A stretch of DNA of 6,807 nucleotides from UBA1822 sp963615055 (lineage in GTDB: Bacteria > Bacillota > Negativicutes > Veillonellales > Dialisteraceae). Below are positions 1 through 6,154 of the stretch, in pieces (within the stretch, counting starts at the first letter, position 1; each line of letters begins with the position of its first letter). The stretch covers positions 1 to 6,807 of the forward strand of contig CAVEFO010000059.1 in the NCBI GenBank assembly GCA_963615055.1. The letters are read 5' to 3'. Below the pieces are notes generated by a model. The model was not told where the DNA came from. It did not search any database and worked only from the letters and a program-made list of their open reading frames with translations. Made by a program: the position numbers and the translations under genes.

Positions 1-1504
1 TCGTGACAAGAGCTCCATACCCAAGTGCTATCGAATAATCACTTGACGCTTTGGCCGTATACCCGTATGCAGTCGAATTCATGCCGCGCGTCACGGAAGT
101 ACTATCTACCGCCCCGTTCCAAGACAGATCCACCCATCCCTTTGTCTGGTCGCCAATTACAATGCCGGAATCGGTGCCCACCTTAAAAGTAAATGCCGTC
201 CGGCCATCATTTGTTTTAACCGTCACAAGACCATCCGCATCAGCTTCATAAGGCGTGTACGTCGTGGTCGTCGTCGCACTGTCCCCTTCCTCAATCGTCA
301 CTGCCTGCGCATTCACGAGTTGTCCGTACGTCGCCGCATCCGTATTGACCGTTCCATCCGCCACATGCACAATCTTTCTTTGCTTTTCCGAGCTGCCGAC
401 AGAAACCGTATCTGCCGCCTCCGACGTCGAGCCATCGCCAATCACGACGGAATCATTCGCCACAGTCTTGACCCCGCTACCAAGCACAATAGCATTCTTC
501 GCCGTAAAATTGTTGTTCGAACCAACGACGAAAACGTTCGCATCTTGCGCAGCATCATTTTCCAGATAGGAATTAATCGTATTACCGGCACCAAAGACGA
601 AGGCTTTGTTCGCCAAGACTTCATTGCTCGCGCCGAAAACATACGTGTTGTTTCCTTTTGTCGCATCAATCGTCGTCTCATTGGTTCCTTCATCTGTGAT
701 CGTCGCTCCGACGATATTGTTATATCCGAAAGCCGCCGAATTTTCCCCGTAAACTTTCACTTCTTGGCCGGCGGCCGTCGAATTTCCCCCGGCCGCCGTG
801 TTATATCCGCCAAGGGCCGATGCATACTCTCCGCTAGCGGTGTTCTTCATACCCATCGCAACCGAACCTTTCTGACTAGCCGTATTCATCATGCCAAATG
901 CAGATGCCCCCGACCCGGAGGATTCGTTTCCGACACCAACCGCACTGGAATAAGCAGAGCCCGTAGCTTTGTTACTCCCGCCGAGCGCTACATTGTAATA
1001 ACCCACCGCTTTGTTTTGCGCGCCCATTGCAGTTGCGAAATTACTGGAAGTCCCATCCGCATCTCCGGCCTTATTGTTATACCCGACGGCAGTCGTCTGA
1101 TATGCATAAGCATAATTGTCTACACCAATGGCCGAAGAGCTGTCTGCTTTCGCCTGGCTTGTACCACCCAAAGCCACAGCGCCCTTTCCTGTTGCTTTTG
1201 CCCCGCCGCCCACAGCCAAAGCACCATCGCCACTCGCAGTCGCCCTGGACCCTAAAGATAGCGACCCATCCGTCCCCTGCGTCATATTCTTAACACTGAT
1301 TTGTCCTTCTGCACTGATGGTAATCGTATCGCTCCCCGTATACCCCGATTCAGCCAGTGACTTGGCAATCGCATCATACACCGTGGTGCCGTCACCACCT
1401 GTAGCACCTGAATCCGTCGCCCACCCATTTTGCGGCACGCCAAAAGAACCCATAACCAAAACGAGCAAGCTTGACAATAATCCTATCTTCTGTTGTTTTT
1501 TCAC
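1..1504 (-). CDS. Trimeric autotransporter adhesin (YadA/Hia type), N-terminal 501 residues, 3' end beyond the window
   Basis: The minus frame is open without a stop from a GTG at 1504-1502 to the left edge. The start is set by GGAGG at 1512-1516, seven bases upstream, and by an in-frame stop at 1559-1561. Residues 1-29 form a Sec signal peptide (KK-rich start, hydrophobic core, likely cleavage after NGWA). From about residue 83 come YadA-like head repeats of about 14 residues (SLGSRATASGDGALAVG, then AVGYNNKAG, ALGGSNKATG and so on). A looser head section with inserted loops follows to about 370. A neck motif (RKIVHVADGTVNTDAATYGQL) lies at about 376-396, then a beta-rich linker, and a new head begins near 470 (STAYGYTAKASSDYSIALG). 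Such proteins are exported by the type V pathway, trimerise on the outer membrane and bind host surfaces or other bacteria. The C-terminal beta-barrel anchor must lie outside the window. Ligand unknown. Family call is secure. Confidence 0.93.
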   Translation of the reverse strand, partial: MKKQQKIGLLSSLLVLVMGSFGVPQNGWATDSGATGGDGTTVYDAIAKSLAESGYTGSDTITISAEGQISVKNMTQGTDGSLSLGSRATASGDGALAVGGGAKATGKGAVALGGTSQAKADSSSAIGVDNYAYAYQTTAVGYNNKAGDADGTSSNFATAMGAQNKAVGYYNVALGGSNKATGSAYSSAVGVGNESSGSGASAFGMMNTASQKGSVAMGMKNTASGEYASALGGYNTAAGGNSTAAGQEVKVYGENSAAFGYNNIVGATITDEGTNETTIDATKGNNTYVFGASNEVLANKAFVFGAGNTINSYLENDAAQDANVFVVGSNNNFTAKNAIVLGSGVKTVANDSVVIGDGSTSEAADTVSVGSSEKQRKIVHVADGTVNTDAATYGQLVNAQAVTIEEGDSATTTTTYTPYEADADGLVTVKTNDGRTAFTFKVGTDSGIVIGDQTKGWVDLSWNGAVDSTSVTRGMNSTAYGYTAKASSDYSIALGYGALVT

Positions 1505-1595
1505 GTTTACACCTCCAACACCAAAACATATTGCAATAAGAAAACCGACGAAGCAAAATCATCGCAAAAATTTCGCTGCGCAGTATTTCGATGTT

Positions 1596-1626
1596 ATCGT
1601 ATCACCCCCCCCCTGTTCCTTGTCAA
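1596..1626 (-). promoter_or_regulatory. Adhesin promoter with poly-G spacer
   Basis: On the minus strand a perfect TTGACA (1626-1621) is followed after 19 bases by TACGAT (1601-1596), which carries an extended TGA just before it. The spacer holds nine consecutive G. The predicted start is near 1589, giving a leader of about 85 nt to the GTG start. A 19-base spacer is longer than the 17-base optimum, so loss of one or two G would be expected to strengthen the promoter. The 195 bases upstream, to the symporter terminator, are AT-rich in part and hold no gene that I can support. Confidence 0.7.
1605..1613. repeat. Homopolymer C9/G9 tract in the adhesin promoter spacer
   Basis: Nine C on the plus strand (nine G on the coding strand of the adhesin) lie exactly between the -35 and -10 boxes. 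Tracts of this length are prone to slipped-strand mispairing. In Neisseria porA and opc, poly-G or poly-C in the same position changes spacer length and switches expression. That the tract does this here is inference. Confidence 0.85.
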
Positions 1627-1822
1627 GAGCTCCTTCGCATATTCTTTCCCAATCCTTTATCAAAGTTTTCTATTAGTGTGTAAGAAAATTTTTATACGAG
1701 AATTACAACTGCCAATTTTTTATAAGGGGGATAGGCAAAACTTGGAACCGGAACCGCGACTCGGGAAGATCGAGACGTCTGACAGCTGACGCCGCGATTT
1801 CCTCGTCATAAAATTTCCCACG

Positions 1823-1857
1823 AAAAAAGCATTCCAAACCGGCGGAATGCTTTTTTT
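1823..1857 (-). terminator. Rho-independent terminator of the symporter gene
   Basis: GCATTCC (1829-1835) pairs with GGAATGC (1844-1850) around an 8-base loop. The stem is extended by A6 and T6 on its two sides, so it can act in both directions. It lies 17 bases past the symporter stop codon on the minus strand. No plus-strand gene needs it. Confidence 0.9.
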
Positions 1858-1873
1858 GCGGAAAACGGAAGGC

Positions 1874-3157
1874 TCAGTCTTCCAGTTTCCCTTTCAAATC
1901 GTGATCGACCATCGCGCAGACGGCGGCGTCGGACCAGACGTTTTCTGCTGTTTCTATCATATCGATAATGGTGTAAATCGGCAAAATGATGCCCATGATA
2001 CCGATTGGCGCGCCCGTGCCGCTCATGAGGGAGAGCGTCAGGAAATAGCAGCCCATGGGGACGCCGGCGTTTCCGACGGCCGCGAGGACGGAGATGACGA
2101 GCCAAGCGATGAGCGTGGGGGCCGTGAGTTCCATACCGCCGTTTTGCATGAGGAAGAGGGATGTGATCAGAATGAAGGCGGCGCAGCCGTTCATATTGAT
2201 GGTGGTGCAAATCGGGAGGACGAAGCGGGAGACTTTCGGATTCACTTTCATATTTTCTTCGGCGCAGGCCAAGGTGACGGGAAGCGTCCCGGCGCTGCTT
2301 TTCGTAAAGAGCGCAACGGCAAGCGCCCGCGACATTTGCCGGAAGACTTTGAACGGATTCAGGCCGCGCGCCAAAAGGAAGAGCGGAACGATGAAGAGAA
2401 TTTGAATGAAATTCGAGCCCATGATGACGAGAGCGTATTTTCCGAGAGCGCCGACGATGACACCGGCTTCAATCTGCGCGGAGAGTTGCGCCGCGTATGC
2501 CAAGATGCCGAGCGGAAGCGCCCAGATAAGAGCGTGAATCAGCGTGAAGAGAAGTTCTTGGAAACCGTGAATGCCTTTGAGCAGGACTTCGCGATTTTCC
2601 GTGCGCGGCATGAATGCGAGCGCCAGCCCCACGGCGGCCGCAATCAGCATGACGGAGAGGACGTTTCCCGTCAAAAACGGACGGAGCATATTATTCGGCA
2701 CGACGGAAAGAAGATGGTCGTAATAGGTCATCGCTTCCAAATTCGTCGGGACTTTTTCCTGTCCGGCGAAAACGAGCTCGGTGGGAAGATTTCCCGGCGA
2801 AATGTAGAGGTAAAGCGCCAGCCCGATGCCGGAAGCGGCGAATGTCGTCAAAAGCGTATACGTGACGGCGTGCGCGAAGATTTTTCCCGTTTCCTTCTTT
2901 CCGCCGAGCGAGGCCAGCGTCGTAATGACGGCGAGCGCAATCGTGGGCACGGCGATGAATTGGAAGAGGCGCGTGTAAATCGTCGCGATGAAATCGAAAA
3001 AGCGATTCAGCTCTTCGATGCCCATCCAGCCGAGCACGGCGCCGACGATGAGCGCCAAAATCCAAAGGACAAATTGCTTGCCGTTTCCTTTTTTCTTCTT
3101 TTGCTCGTCGATGGCTTCGCGGACTTTTTCGTCCACACTGTTTTCATTCGGATTCAT
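1874..3157 (-). CDS. Dicarboxylate/amino acid:cation symporter (DAACS, SDF family), probably for a neutral amino acid or cyst(e)ine
   Basis: A 427-residue inner-membrane protein of normal family length. A charged cytoplasmic N-terminus (1-27) is followed by about eight membrane segments and two re-entrant hairpins. Family marks, aligned by eye to archaeal GltPh, are hairpin 1 FTKSSAGTLPVTL (284-296), the helix 7 unwound motif NMNG (321-324, usually NMDG), hairpin 2 AAVGNAGVPMG (359-369), and helix 8 residues D399, T403, N406 and D410. Position 402 is Glu where acidic-substrate transporters have the substrate-binding Arg (R397 in GltPh). SstT-type Ser/Thr transporters also have Glu there, so aspartate, glutamate or C4-dicarboxylate is an unlikely substrate. 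ATG 3157 is set by AAAGGAG six bases upstream. The gene stands alone behind a T-box leader whose likely specifier is Cys. Substrate remains inference: Cys/cystine, Ser/Thr or another neutral amino acid. Confidence 0.9.
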   Translation of the reverse strand: MNPNENSVDEKVREAIDEQKKKKGNGKQFVLWILALIVGAVLGWMGIEELNRFFDFIATIYTRLFQFIAVPTIALAVITTLASLGGKKETGKIFAHAVTYTLLTTFAASGIGLALYLYISPGNLPTELVFAGQEKVPTNLEAMTYYDHLLSVVPNNMLRPFLTGNVLSVMLIAAAVGLALAFMPRTENREVLLKGIHGFQELLFTLIHALIWALPLGILAYAAQLSAQIEAGVIVGALGKYALVIMGSNFIQILFIVPLFLLARGLNPFKVFRQMSRALAVALFTKSSAGTLPVTLACAEENMKVNPKVSRFVLPICTTINMNGCAAFILITSLFLMQNGGMELTAPTLIAWLVISVLAAVGNAGVPMGCYFLTLSLMSGTGAPIGIMGIILPIYTIIDMIETAENVWSDAAVCAMVDHDLKGKLED

Positions 3158-3213
3158 GATGTTCTCCTTTGTAAAAATAGAAACAAACGATTGCCGACGG
3201 CGAAATCGGACAC

Positions 3214-3243
3214 AAAAAAACTCCCGCCCTCAAGGGACGGAAG
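3214..3243 (-). terminator. Regulated terminator of the T-box leader
   Basis: On the minus strand CTTCCGTCC (3243-3235) pairs with GGGCGGGAG (3229-3221) over 9 pairs including G-U, around a 5-base loop, followed by T7 (3220-3214). It ends 56 bases before the symporter ATG. Its 5' arm overlaps the 3' side of the antiterminator, so the two folds are mutually exclusive. Confidence 0.88.
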
Positions 3244-3473
3244 TCTCCGTGTTTCTCACCCAATTTCATCCAGCCGTCACCGGCATGAATCTCTGCGGGT
3301 CTCGCATTGCAAGATCCTGCGCGGTATCGGGCGCTCCCGGATTTCCCTACTGTCATTTCAGGAATTCTTGCTCGGAAATGCACTTCCGCGCCGCTTCCGC
3401 ACCCGCTCTCACTCTCCGGGCTCGCTTTTGCCTCCGCCGCACGCGTACTCTCTTTCGTCATCACAGATATATT
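3214..3473 (-). promoter_or_regulatory. T-box riboswitch leader of the symporter, likely specifier UGC (Cys)
   Basis: The leader shows the T-box elements in order. AGUA-I is at 3449-3446, GCGAG (AG box) at 3425-3421, GGUG (GNTG box) at 3403-3400 and GAA at 3386-3384. CGCG after AGUA (3445-3442) pairs with CGCG before GAA (3390-3387), which places the specifier loop. Reading the loop as GAA-N-codon-purine gives UGC (Cys) at 3382-3380 followed by A; a one-base shift would give GUG (Val). Stem II closes with CAAGA/UCUUG and UCCUG/CAGGA (3370-3359 with 3319-3310). It encloses AGUA-II (AGUAGG, 3351-3346) and an F-box-like GCCCGAUA (3332-3325). The antiterminator is GGG/CCC plus ACGGA/UCCGU (3261-3234), and it excludes the terminator. 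Uncharged tRNA should stabilise it and allow transcription into the gene. The acceptor-binding bulge is atypical (see findings). Confidence 0.8.
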
Positions 3474-3479
3474 AAGTTC

Positions 3480-3507
3480 ATTATAATGCAATTAAATTTT
3501 ATGTCAA
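3480..3507 (-). promoter_or_regulatory. Sigma-A promoter of the T-box leader and symporter
   Basis: Perfect TTGACA (3507-3502) and perfect TATAAT (3485-3480) are separated by a 16-base AT-rich spacer. The predicted start is near 3473, so the leader before the ATG is about 315 nt. The strength of the promoter fits control by attenuation rather than by weak initiation. Confidence 0.9.
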
Positions 3508-3615
3508 TAGCCCGACCGCTTTCGGCATCCGTTATCCGTTTACCGTTTCTCACACCCCATGCGGCACAATGGCTCTCACGACAGGTCAACGGTTCCCGGA
3601 CAACGGACAATAAAA

Positions 3616-3660
3616 AGCGGATTGTTATTTCGCCCGTGTAAACTCCTATTGTTATCCGCT
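3616..3660. repeat. Inverted repeat with nested direct repeat beside the bioY promoter, possible operator
   Basis: AGCGGAT (3616-3622) and ATCCGCT (3654-3660) are perfect inverted copies. Just inside them ATTGTTAT occurs twice in the same orientation (3621-3628 and 3648-3655). The right arm ends one base before the bioY -35 box, a sensible place for a regulator. It does not match the BirA box, whose half-sites are inverted TTGTTAACC-like sequences. The rest of the divergent gap (3508-3615) shows nothing I recognise. Confidence 0.4.
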
Positions 3661-3661
3661 A

Positions 3662-3690
3662 TTGACAATCGGAATGACAAAGTCTATAAT
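3662..3690 (+). promoter_or_regulatory. Sigma-A promoter of bioY
   Basis: Perfect TTGACA (3662-3667), 17-base spacer, perfect TATAAT (3685-3690). The start is expected near 3697, leaving a short leader of about 31 nt with no room for a riboswitch. Any control is therefore likely to act at the DNA. Confidence 0.92.
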
Positions 3691-3727
3691 GCGTTCGGTT
3701 ACTGTGAAAGAAAACGGAGGTACATGC

Positions 3728-4252
3728 ATGAACCCATCTGTCCGAAAAGACGTGGTCGCTGCACTTTTTGCGGCCCTCGTCGCCATTCTGACGCAAATCG
3801 TCATTCCCATCCAGCCGGTACCGATCACACTCGGGACCATGGCGGTCATGATGGCCGGCGCCGTCTTGGGCGCGCATTACGGCGGGCTCTCGATTCTCAT
3901 CTATGTCATCTTGGGCGCGGCAGGTCTGCCCGTCTTTGCCATGGCGCGCGGCGGACTGTCCGTCATCGCGGGGCCGGGCGGCGGATTCATCCTCGGCTAT
4001 ATCGCAATGGCGATGACGGTCGGTTTCATTTGCTCCCGAAAAGGACATTCGATGAAATGGCTGGTGGCGGCGATGGTCGCCGGGTGCCTTGTCGTCTACG
4101 CCTGCGGGCTCGCTTGGTTCATGGCGCTCACCGGCATGGGACTCTTCCCTGCCATGACGCTCTGCATGTTTCCGTTTCTGCCGGGAGACAGTGTCAAAAT
4201 TCTCTTGGCCGCCTTTCTCGTGAATCGCTATCGGAAATACATTCACTTGTAA
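3728..4252 (+). CDS. bioY: BioY, biotin-binding S component of an ECF transporter
   Basis: BioY is the membrane protein that binds biotin for an energy-coupling-factor transporter; it works with shared EcfA, EcfA' and EcfT subunits, which are not in this window. The 174-residue product is near the usual length and is almost wholly hydrophobic, with about six membrane helices. Family marks are the N-terminal stretch with IPIQPVPITLGTMAVMMAG (about 26-44), then YVILGAAGLPVFA, the glycine loop AGPGGGFILGY (about 80-90) and the C-terminal FLPGDSVKILLAA. The start is ATG 3728, seven bases after GGAGG (3716-3720). A TTG further upstream at 3662 is in frame but lies inside the promoter. The gene is monocistronic, between its own promoter and terminator. 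No biotin synthesis gene is adjacent, which fits a biotin scavenger but does not prove it. Confidence 0.95.
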   Translation: MNPSVRKDVVAALFAALVAILTQIVIPIQPVPITLGTMAVMMAGAVLGAHYGGLSILIYVILGAAGLPVFAMARGGLSVIAGPGGGFILGYIAMAMTVGFICSRKGHSMKWLVAAMVAGCLVVYACGLAWFMALTGMGLFPAMTLCMFPFLPGDSVKILLAAFLVNRYRKYIHL

Positions 4253-4269
4253 AAATATCCCCTACGAAG

Positions 4270-4303
4270 AAAAGCATCACTTTGTGCCGGTGATGCTTTT
4301 TTT
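4270..4303 (+). terminator. Rho-independent terminator of bioY
   Basis: AAAAGCATCAC (4270-4280) pairs with GTGATGCTTTT (4290-4300) around a 9-base loop, with T7 at 4297-4303. It follows the bioY stop by 17 bases. Confidence 0.92.
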
Positions 4304-4524
4304 CGTGGAAAAATATATTCTTGCAAAAATCTGTCGAATACAAAATGAAACTTGATCCGTGCGCCCGCTTTCCGACAGGCGCCGAATACCTGTTTACCGT
4401 TTAGCGCCCATCACCACCAAAAAAAACAGAACGGAAACAAGCACGGCCGACGGTTACACGGAAAACGGATTCCGACCGGCACCATGCGGCGAAAGGAAAT
4501 AAATACATTCGCGGCGCTGCCTTC
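4304..4524. other. Intergenic stretch with no recognised feature
   Basis: About 220 bases lie between the bioY terminator and the thiC promoter. A 66-codon plus-strand reading frame (4352-4552) has no ribosome site and a composition unlike a protein, and it runs into the thiC promoter. I see no RNA motif, repeat or operator here. Confidence 0.6.
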
Positions 4525-4553
4525 TTGCCCCTTTCTTTCCCTCGCTGTATAAT
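4525..4553 (+). promoter_or_regulatory. Promoter of the TPP riboswitch and thiC
   Basis: TATAAT at 4548-4553 is perfect. TTGCCC at 4525-4530, 17 bases upstream, is a weaker -35 (4 of 6). The predicted start near 4560 coincides with the first bases of the riboswitch P1 stem, which supports the assignment. Confidence 0.75.
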
Positions 4554-4558
4554 AAAAC

Positions 4559-4640
4559 CGCTGGGGGAGTCTTTCGCGGACTGAGAGGCCTTGGGCCGAC
4601 CCTTTGAACTTGATGCGGATCATACCGACGTAAGGAAGCG
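4559..4640 (+). promoter_or_regulatory. TPP riboswitch aptamer (THI element)
   Basis: The conserved core is plain: GGGGAG near the start, CTGAGA (4581-4586), a short GGCC/GGCC stem (4587-4597), CCCTTTGAACTTGAT (4600-4614), and GGATCATACC then GTAAGGAAG near the end. P1 closes with CGCT (4559-4562) and AGCG (4637-4640). It binds thiamine pyrophosphate and lies upstream of thiC, its classic target. The strand GCGGATC (4615-4621) within the aptamer is an exact complement of the terminator 5' arm, which explains the switch. Confidence 0.97.
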
Positions 4641-4656
4641 ACAGACTCTGTTTTTC

Positions 4657-4680
4657 GATCCGCCTAGAGCGGATTTTTTT
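4657..4680 (+). terminator. Riboswitch-controlled terminator before thiC
   Basis: ATCCGC (4658-4663) pairs with GCGGAT (4669-4674) around CTAGA, followed by T7 (4674-4680). It ends just before the thiC ribosome site. The 5' arm can instead pair with aptamer bases 4615-4621, giving an antiterminated state when TPP is absent. Confidence 0.92.
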
Positions 4681-4696
4681 GTTGGGGAGGATTTGT

Positions 4697-6001
4697 ATGA
4701 CACAAGCAGAAGCGGCCCGCGCGGGCGTGATCACAAAGGAAATGAAAGCAGCGGCCAAAGAAGATGACGTCGATGCCGAATGGCTGCGCCAAGAAATAGC
4801 GAAAGGGACCGTCGTGATTCCGGCCAATCCTTTACACCCATCACTGCGTCCCCGCGCCATCGGTCAGGGTCTTCGGACGAAAATGAATGTCAATCTGGGC
4901 GTTTCATCCGATGTCTGCGATTATGAAACGGAACAGGCTAAGGCACGCCTGTCATGGGACATGGGCGCCGAAGCCATTATGGATTTATCCTGCTTCGGAG
5001 ATACCTCGCCCTTTCGTCGCTGGCTCGTCGCCCACAGTCCCGCTGCCATCGGCACCGTACCGATGTACGACGTCAAAGGCGTCCTGCACAAAGGCCTCAA
5101 AGATATGACGGCGGACGATTTATTTTCGGTCGTGGAGCGCCACGCCAAAGACGGTGTGGATTTCATGACGATCCATGCGGGGCTGAACCGAGCGACTGCC
5201 AAGCACATCATGCGAAACAAACGCATCACCAATCTCGTTTCCCGCGGCGGCTCCGTCCTTTTTGCCTGGATGGCCATGCACGGAAAGGAAAATCCGTTTT
5301 ACGAACAATTCGACCGTCTCTTGGACCTTTTGAAAACGTACGATGTGACGCTCTCTTTGGGCGACGGCTGCCGCAGCGGCTGTGGGCACGATTCCACCGA
5401 TGCGGTGCAAGTATCCGAATTGATTCATCTGGGTGAGCTGGTAAGCCGCGCCCGTGACGCCGGCGTGCAAGTCATGGTGGAAGGCCCCGGCCACATGCCG
5501 ATTTCGGATATCCGCATGAATGTGGAGCTCGCCAAGAAACTTTGCCACGGCGCGCCGCTGTATGTCCTGGGACCGATTGTGACCGACGTGGCACCGGGCT
5601 ACGACCATATCACCGCTGCCATCGGCGGAGCGCTTTCCGCTGCCTGCGGCGCCGATTTCCTCTGCTATGTGACCCCGGCCGAACACCTGCGCCTGCCGGA
5701 TTTGGATGACGTCCGCGAGGGCATCATCGCCTCCAAAATCGCCTGCCATGCGGCCGACTTGTCCAAAGGCGTGAAAAATGCGGCCAAATGGGACGAAGAC
5801 ATGAGCCGCGCCAGACGAGATGTGGATTTCAAGAAAATGATCCCGCTGGCCATCGACCCGGACAAAGCGCGCCGCTACCGCGAAAGCAGCCGCCCCGAAG
5901 AGGAGAACACCTGCACCATGTGCGGCTCCATGTGTCCCATGAAAACGCTGAATGAAATTTTGAAGCAAGGAAACGGAACGGAAAATCTGTTCGGGAAATA
6001 A
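4697..6001 (+). CDS. thiC: Phosphomethylpyrimidine (HMP-P) synthase ThiC
   Basis: ThiC is a cytoplasmic radical-SAM enzyme that rearranges 5-aminoimidazole ribotide into HMP-phosphate, the pyrimidine half of thiamine. The 434-residue product matches the short, anaerobe-type ThiC without the long N-terminal domain of proteobacterial enzymes. Visible marks are NPLHPSLRPRAIGQGLRTKMN (about 45-65, with part of the substrate site), SLGDGCRSG, the metal and substrate motif VEGPGHMP, GPIVTDVAPGYDHIT, and TPAEHLRLPDLDDVREG. The C-terminal iron-sulfur motif is CTMCGSMC (406-413). Its spacing is C-X2-C-X3-C, one residue less between the second and third Cys than in E. coli-type ThiC. The start is ATG 4697, six bases after GGAGG (4686-4690); an in-frame TTG at 4679 lies in the terminator and is rejected. 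No other thi gene follows. Control is by the TPP riboswitch. Confidence 0.97.
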   Translation: MTQAEAARAGVITKEMKAAAKEDDVDAEWLRQEIAKGTVVIPANPLHPSLRPRAIGQGLRTKMNVNLGVSSDVCDYETEQAKARLSWDMGAEAIMDLSCFGDTSPFRRWLVAHSPAAIGTVPMYDVKGVLHKGLKDMTADDLFSVVERHAKDGVDFMTIHAGLNRATAKHIMRNKRITNLVSRGGSVLFAWMAMHGKENPFYEQFDRLLDLLKTYDVTLSLGDGCRSGCGHDSTDAVQVSELIHLGELVSRARDAGVQVMVEGPGHMPISDIRMNVELAKKLCHGAPLYVLGPIVTDVAPGYDHITAAIGGALSAACGADFLCYVTPAEHLRLPDLDDVREGIIASKIACHAADLSKGVKNAAKWDEDMSRARRDVDFKKMIPLAIDPDKARRYRESSRPEEENTCTMCGSMCPMKTLNEILKQGNGTENLFGK

Positions 6002-6116
6002 ACCGACGGCAGGACACGCTTCCACAAAAAGCAAAAGCCAACCGCACCGCCCGTTTCAAGCCGGCCGCCTCAAAGCGAAATCAAAACGCGCACGCGGACA
6101 TTGATTTTCTCACACG

Positions 6117-6144
6117 AAAAAAGACGCCCTTTTGAGCGTCTTTT
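6117..6144. terminator. Bidirectional terminator shared by thiC and the tRNA operon
   Basis: AAAAGACGC (6119-6127) pairs with GCGTCTTTT (6136-6144) around an 8-base loop. T-runs follow on both strands: TTTTATTTT on plus and T6 opposite A 6117-6122 on minus. It is the only hairpin terminator between thiC and the convergent tRNA genes. It lies 11 bases beyond the last tRNA. The 115 bases between thiC and this hairpin hold no gene. Confidence 0.9.
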
Positions 6145-6154
6145 ATTTTCGGAT

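Noticed and set aside
320..1255. Plus-strand frames opposite the adhesin (311 and 186 codons)
   Set aside because: They lie antisense to repeated adhesin codons, and their repeated residues mirror the head repeats. The minus frame carries the signal peptide, ribosome site and domains.
1847..3475. Long plus-strand reading frame of 542 codons opposite the symporter
   Set aside because: It is rich in Arg, Glu, Asp and His without any fold pattern, has no ribosome site, and mirrors the real minus-strand gene and its leader. It is a shadow caused by codon bias.
3144..3491. 115-codon minus-strand frame across the symporter leader
   Set aside because: It overlaps the T-box and its terminator; the RNA structure explains the sequence better than a protein does.
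3621..3655. BirA box upstream of bioY
   Set aside because: The ATTGTTAT copies are in the same orientation and lack the AACC end, whereas BirA half-sites are inverted.
3662..3727. Upstream TTG start for bioY
   Set aside because: It coincides with the -35 box, so it would not be transcribed. ATG 3728 has an ideal GGAGG site.
3538..4402. Shared 11-mer GTTTACCGTTT near 3538 and 4392
   Set aside because: Only two copies, low complexity, and different positions relative to the promoters; chance is the simpler explanation.
5120..6034. Minus-strand frame of 304 codons opposite thiC
   Set aside because: ThiC on the plus strand is conserved throughout; the antisense frame has no ribosome site or recognisable family.
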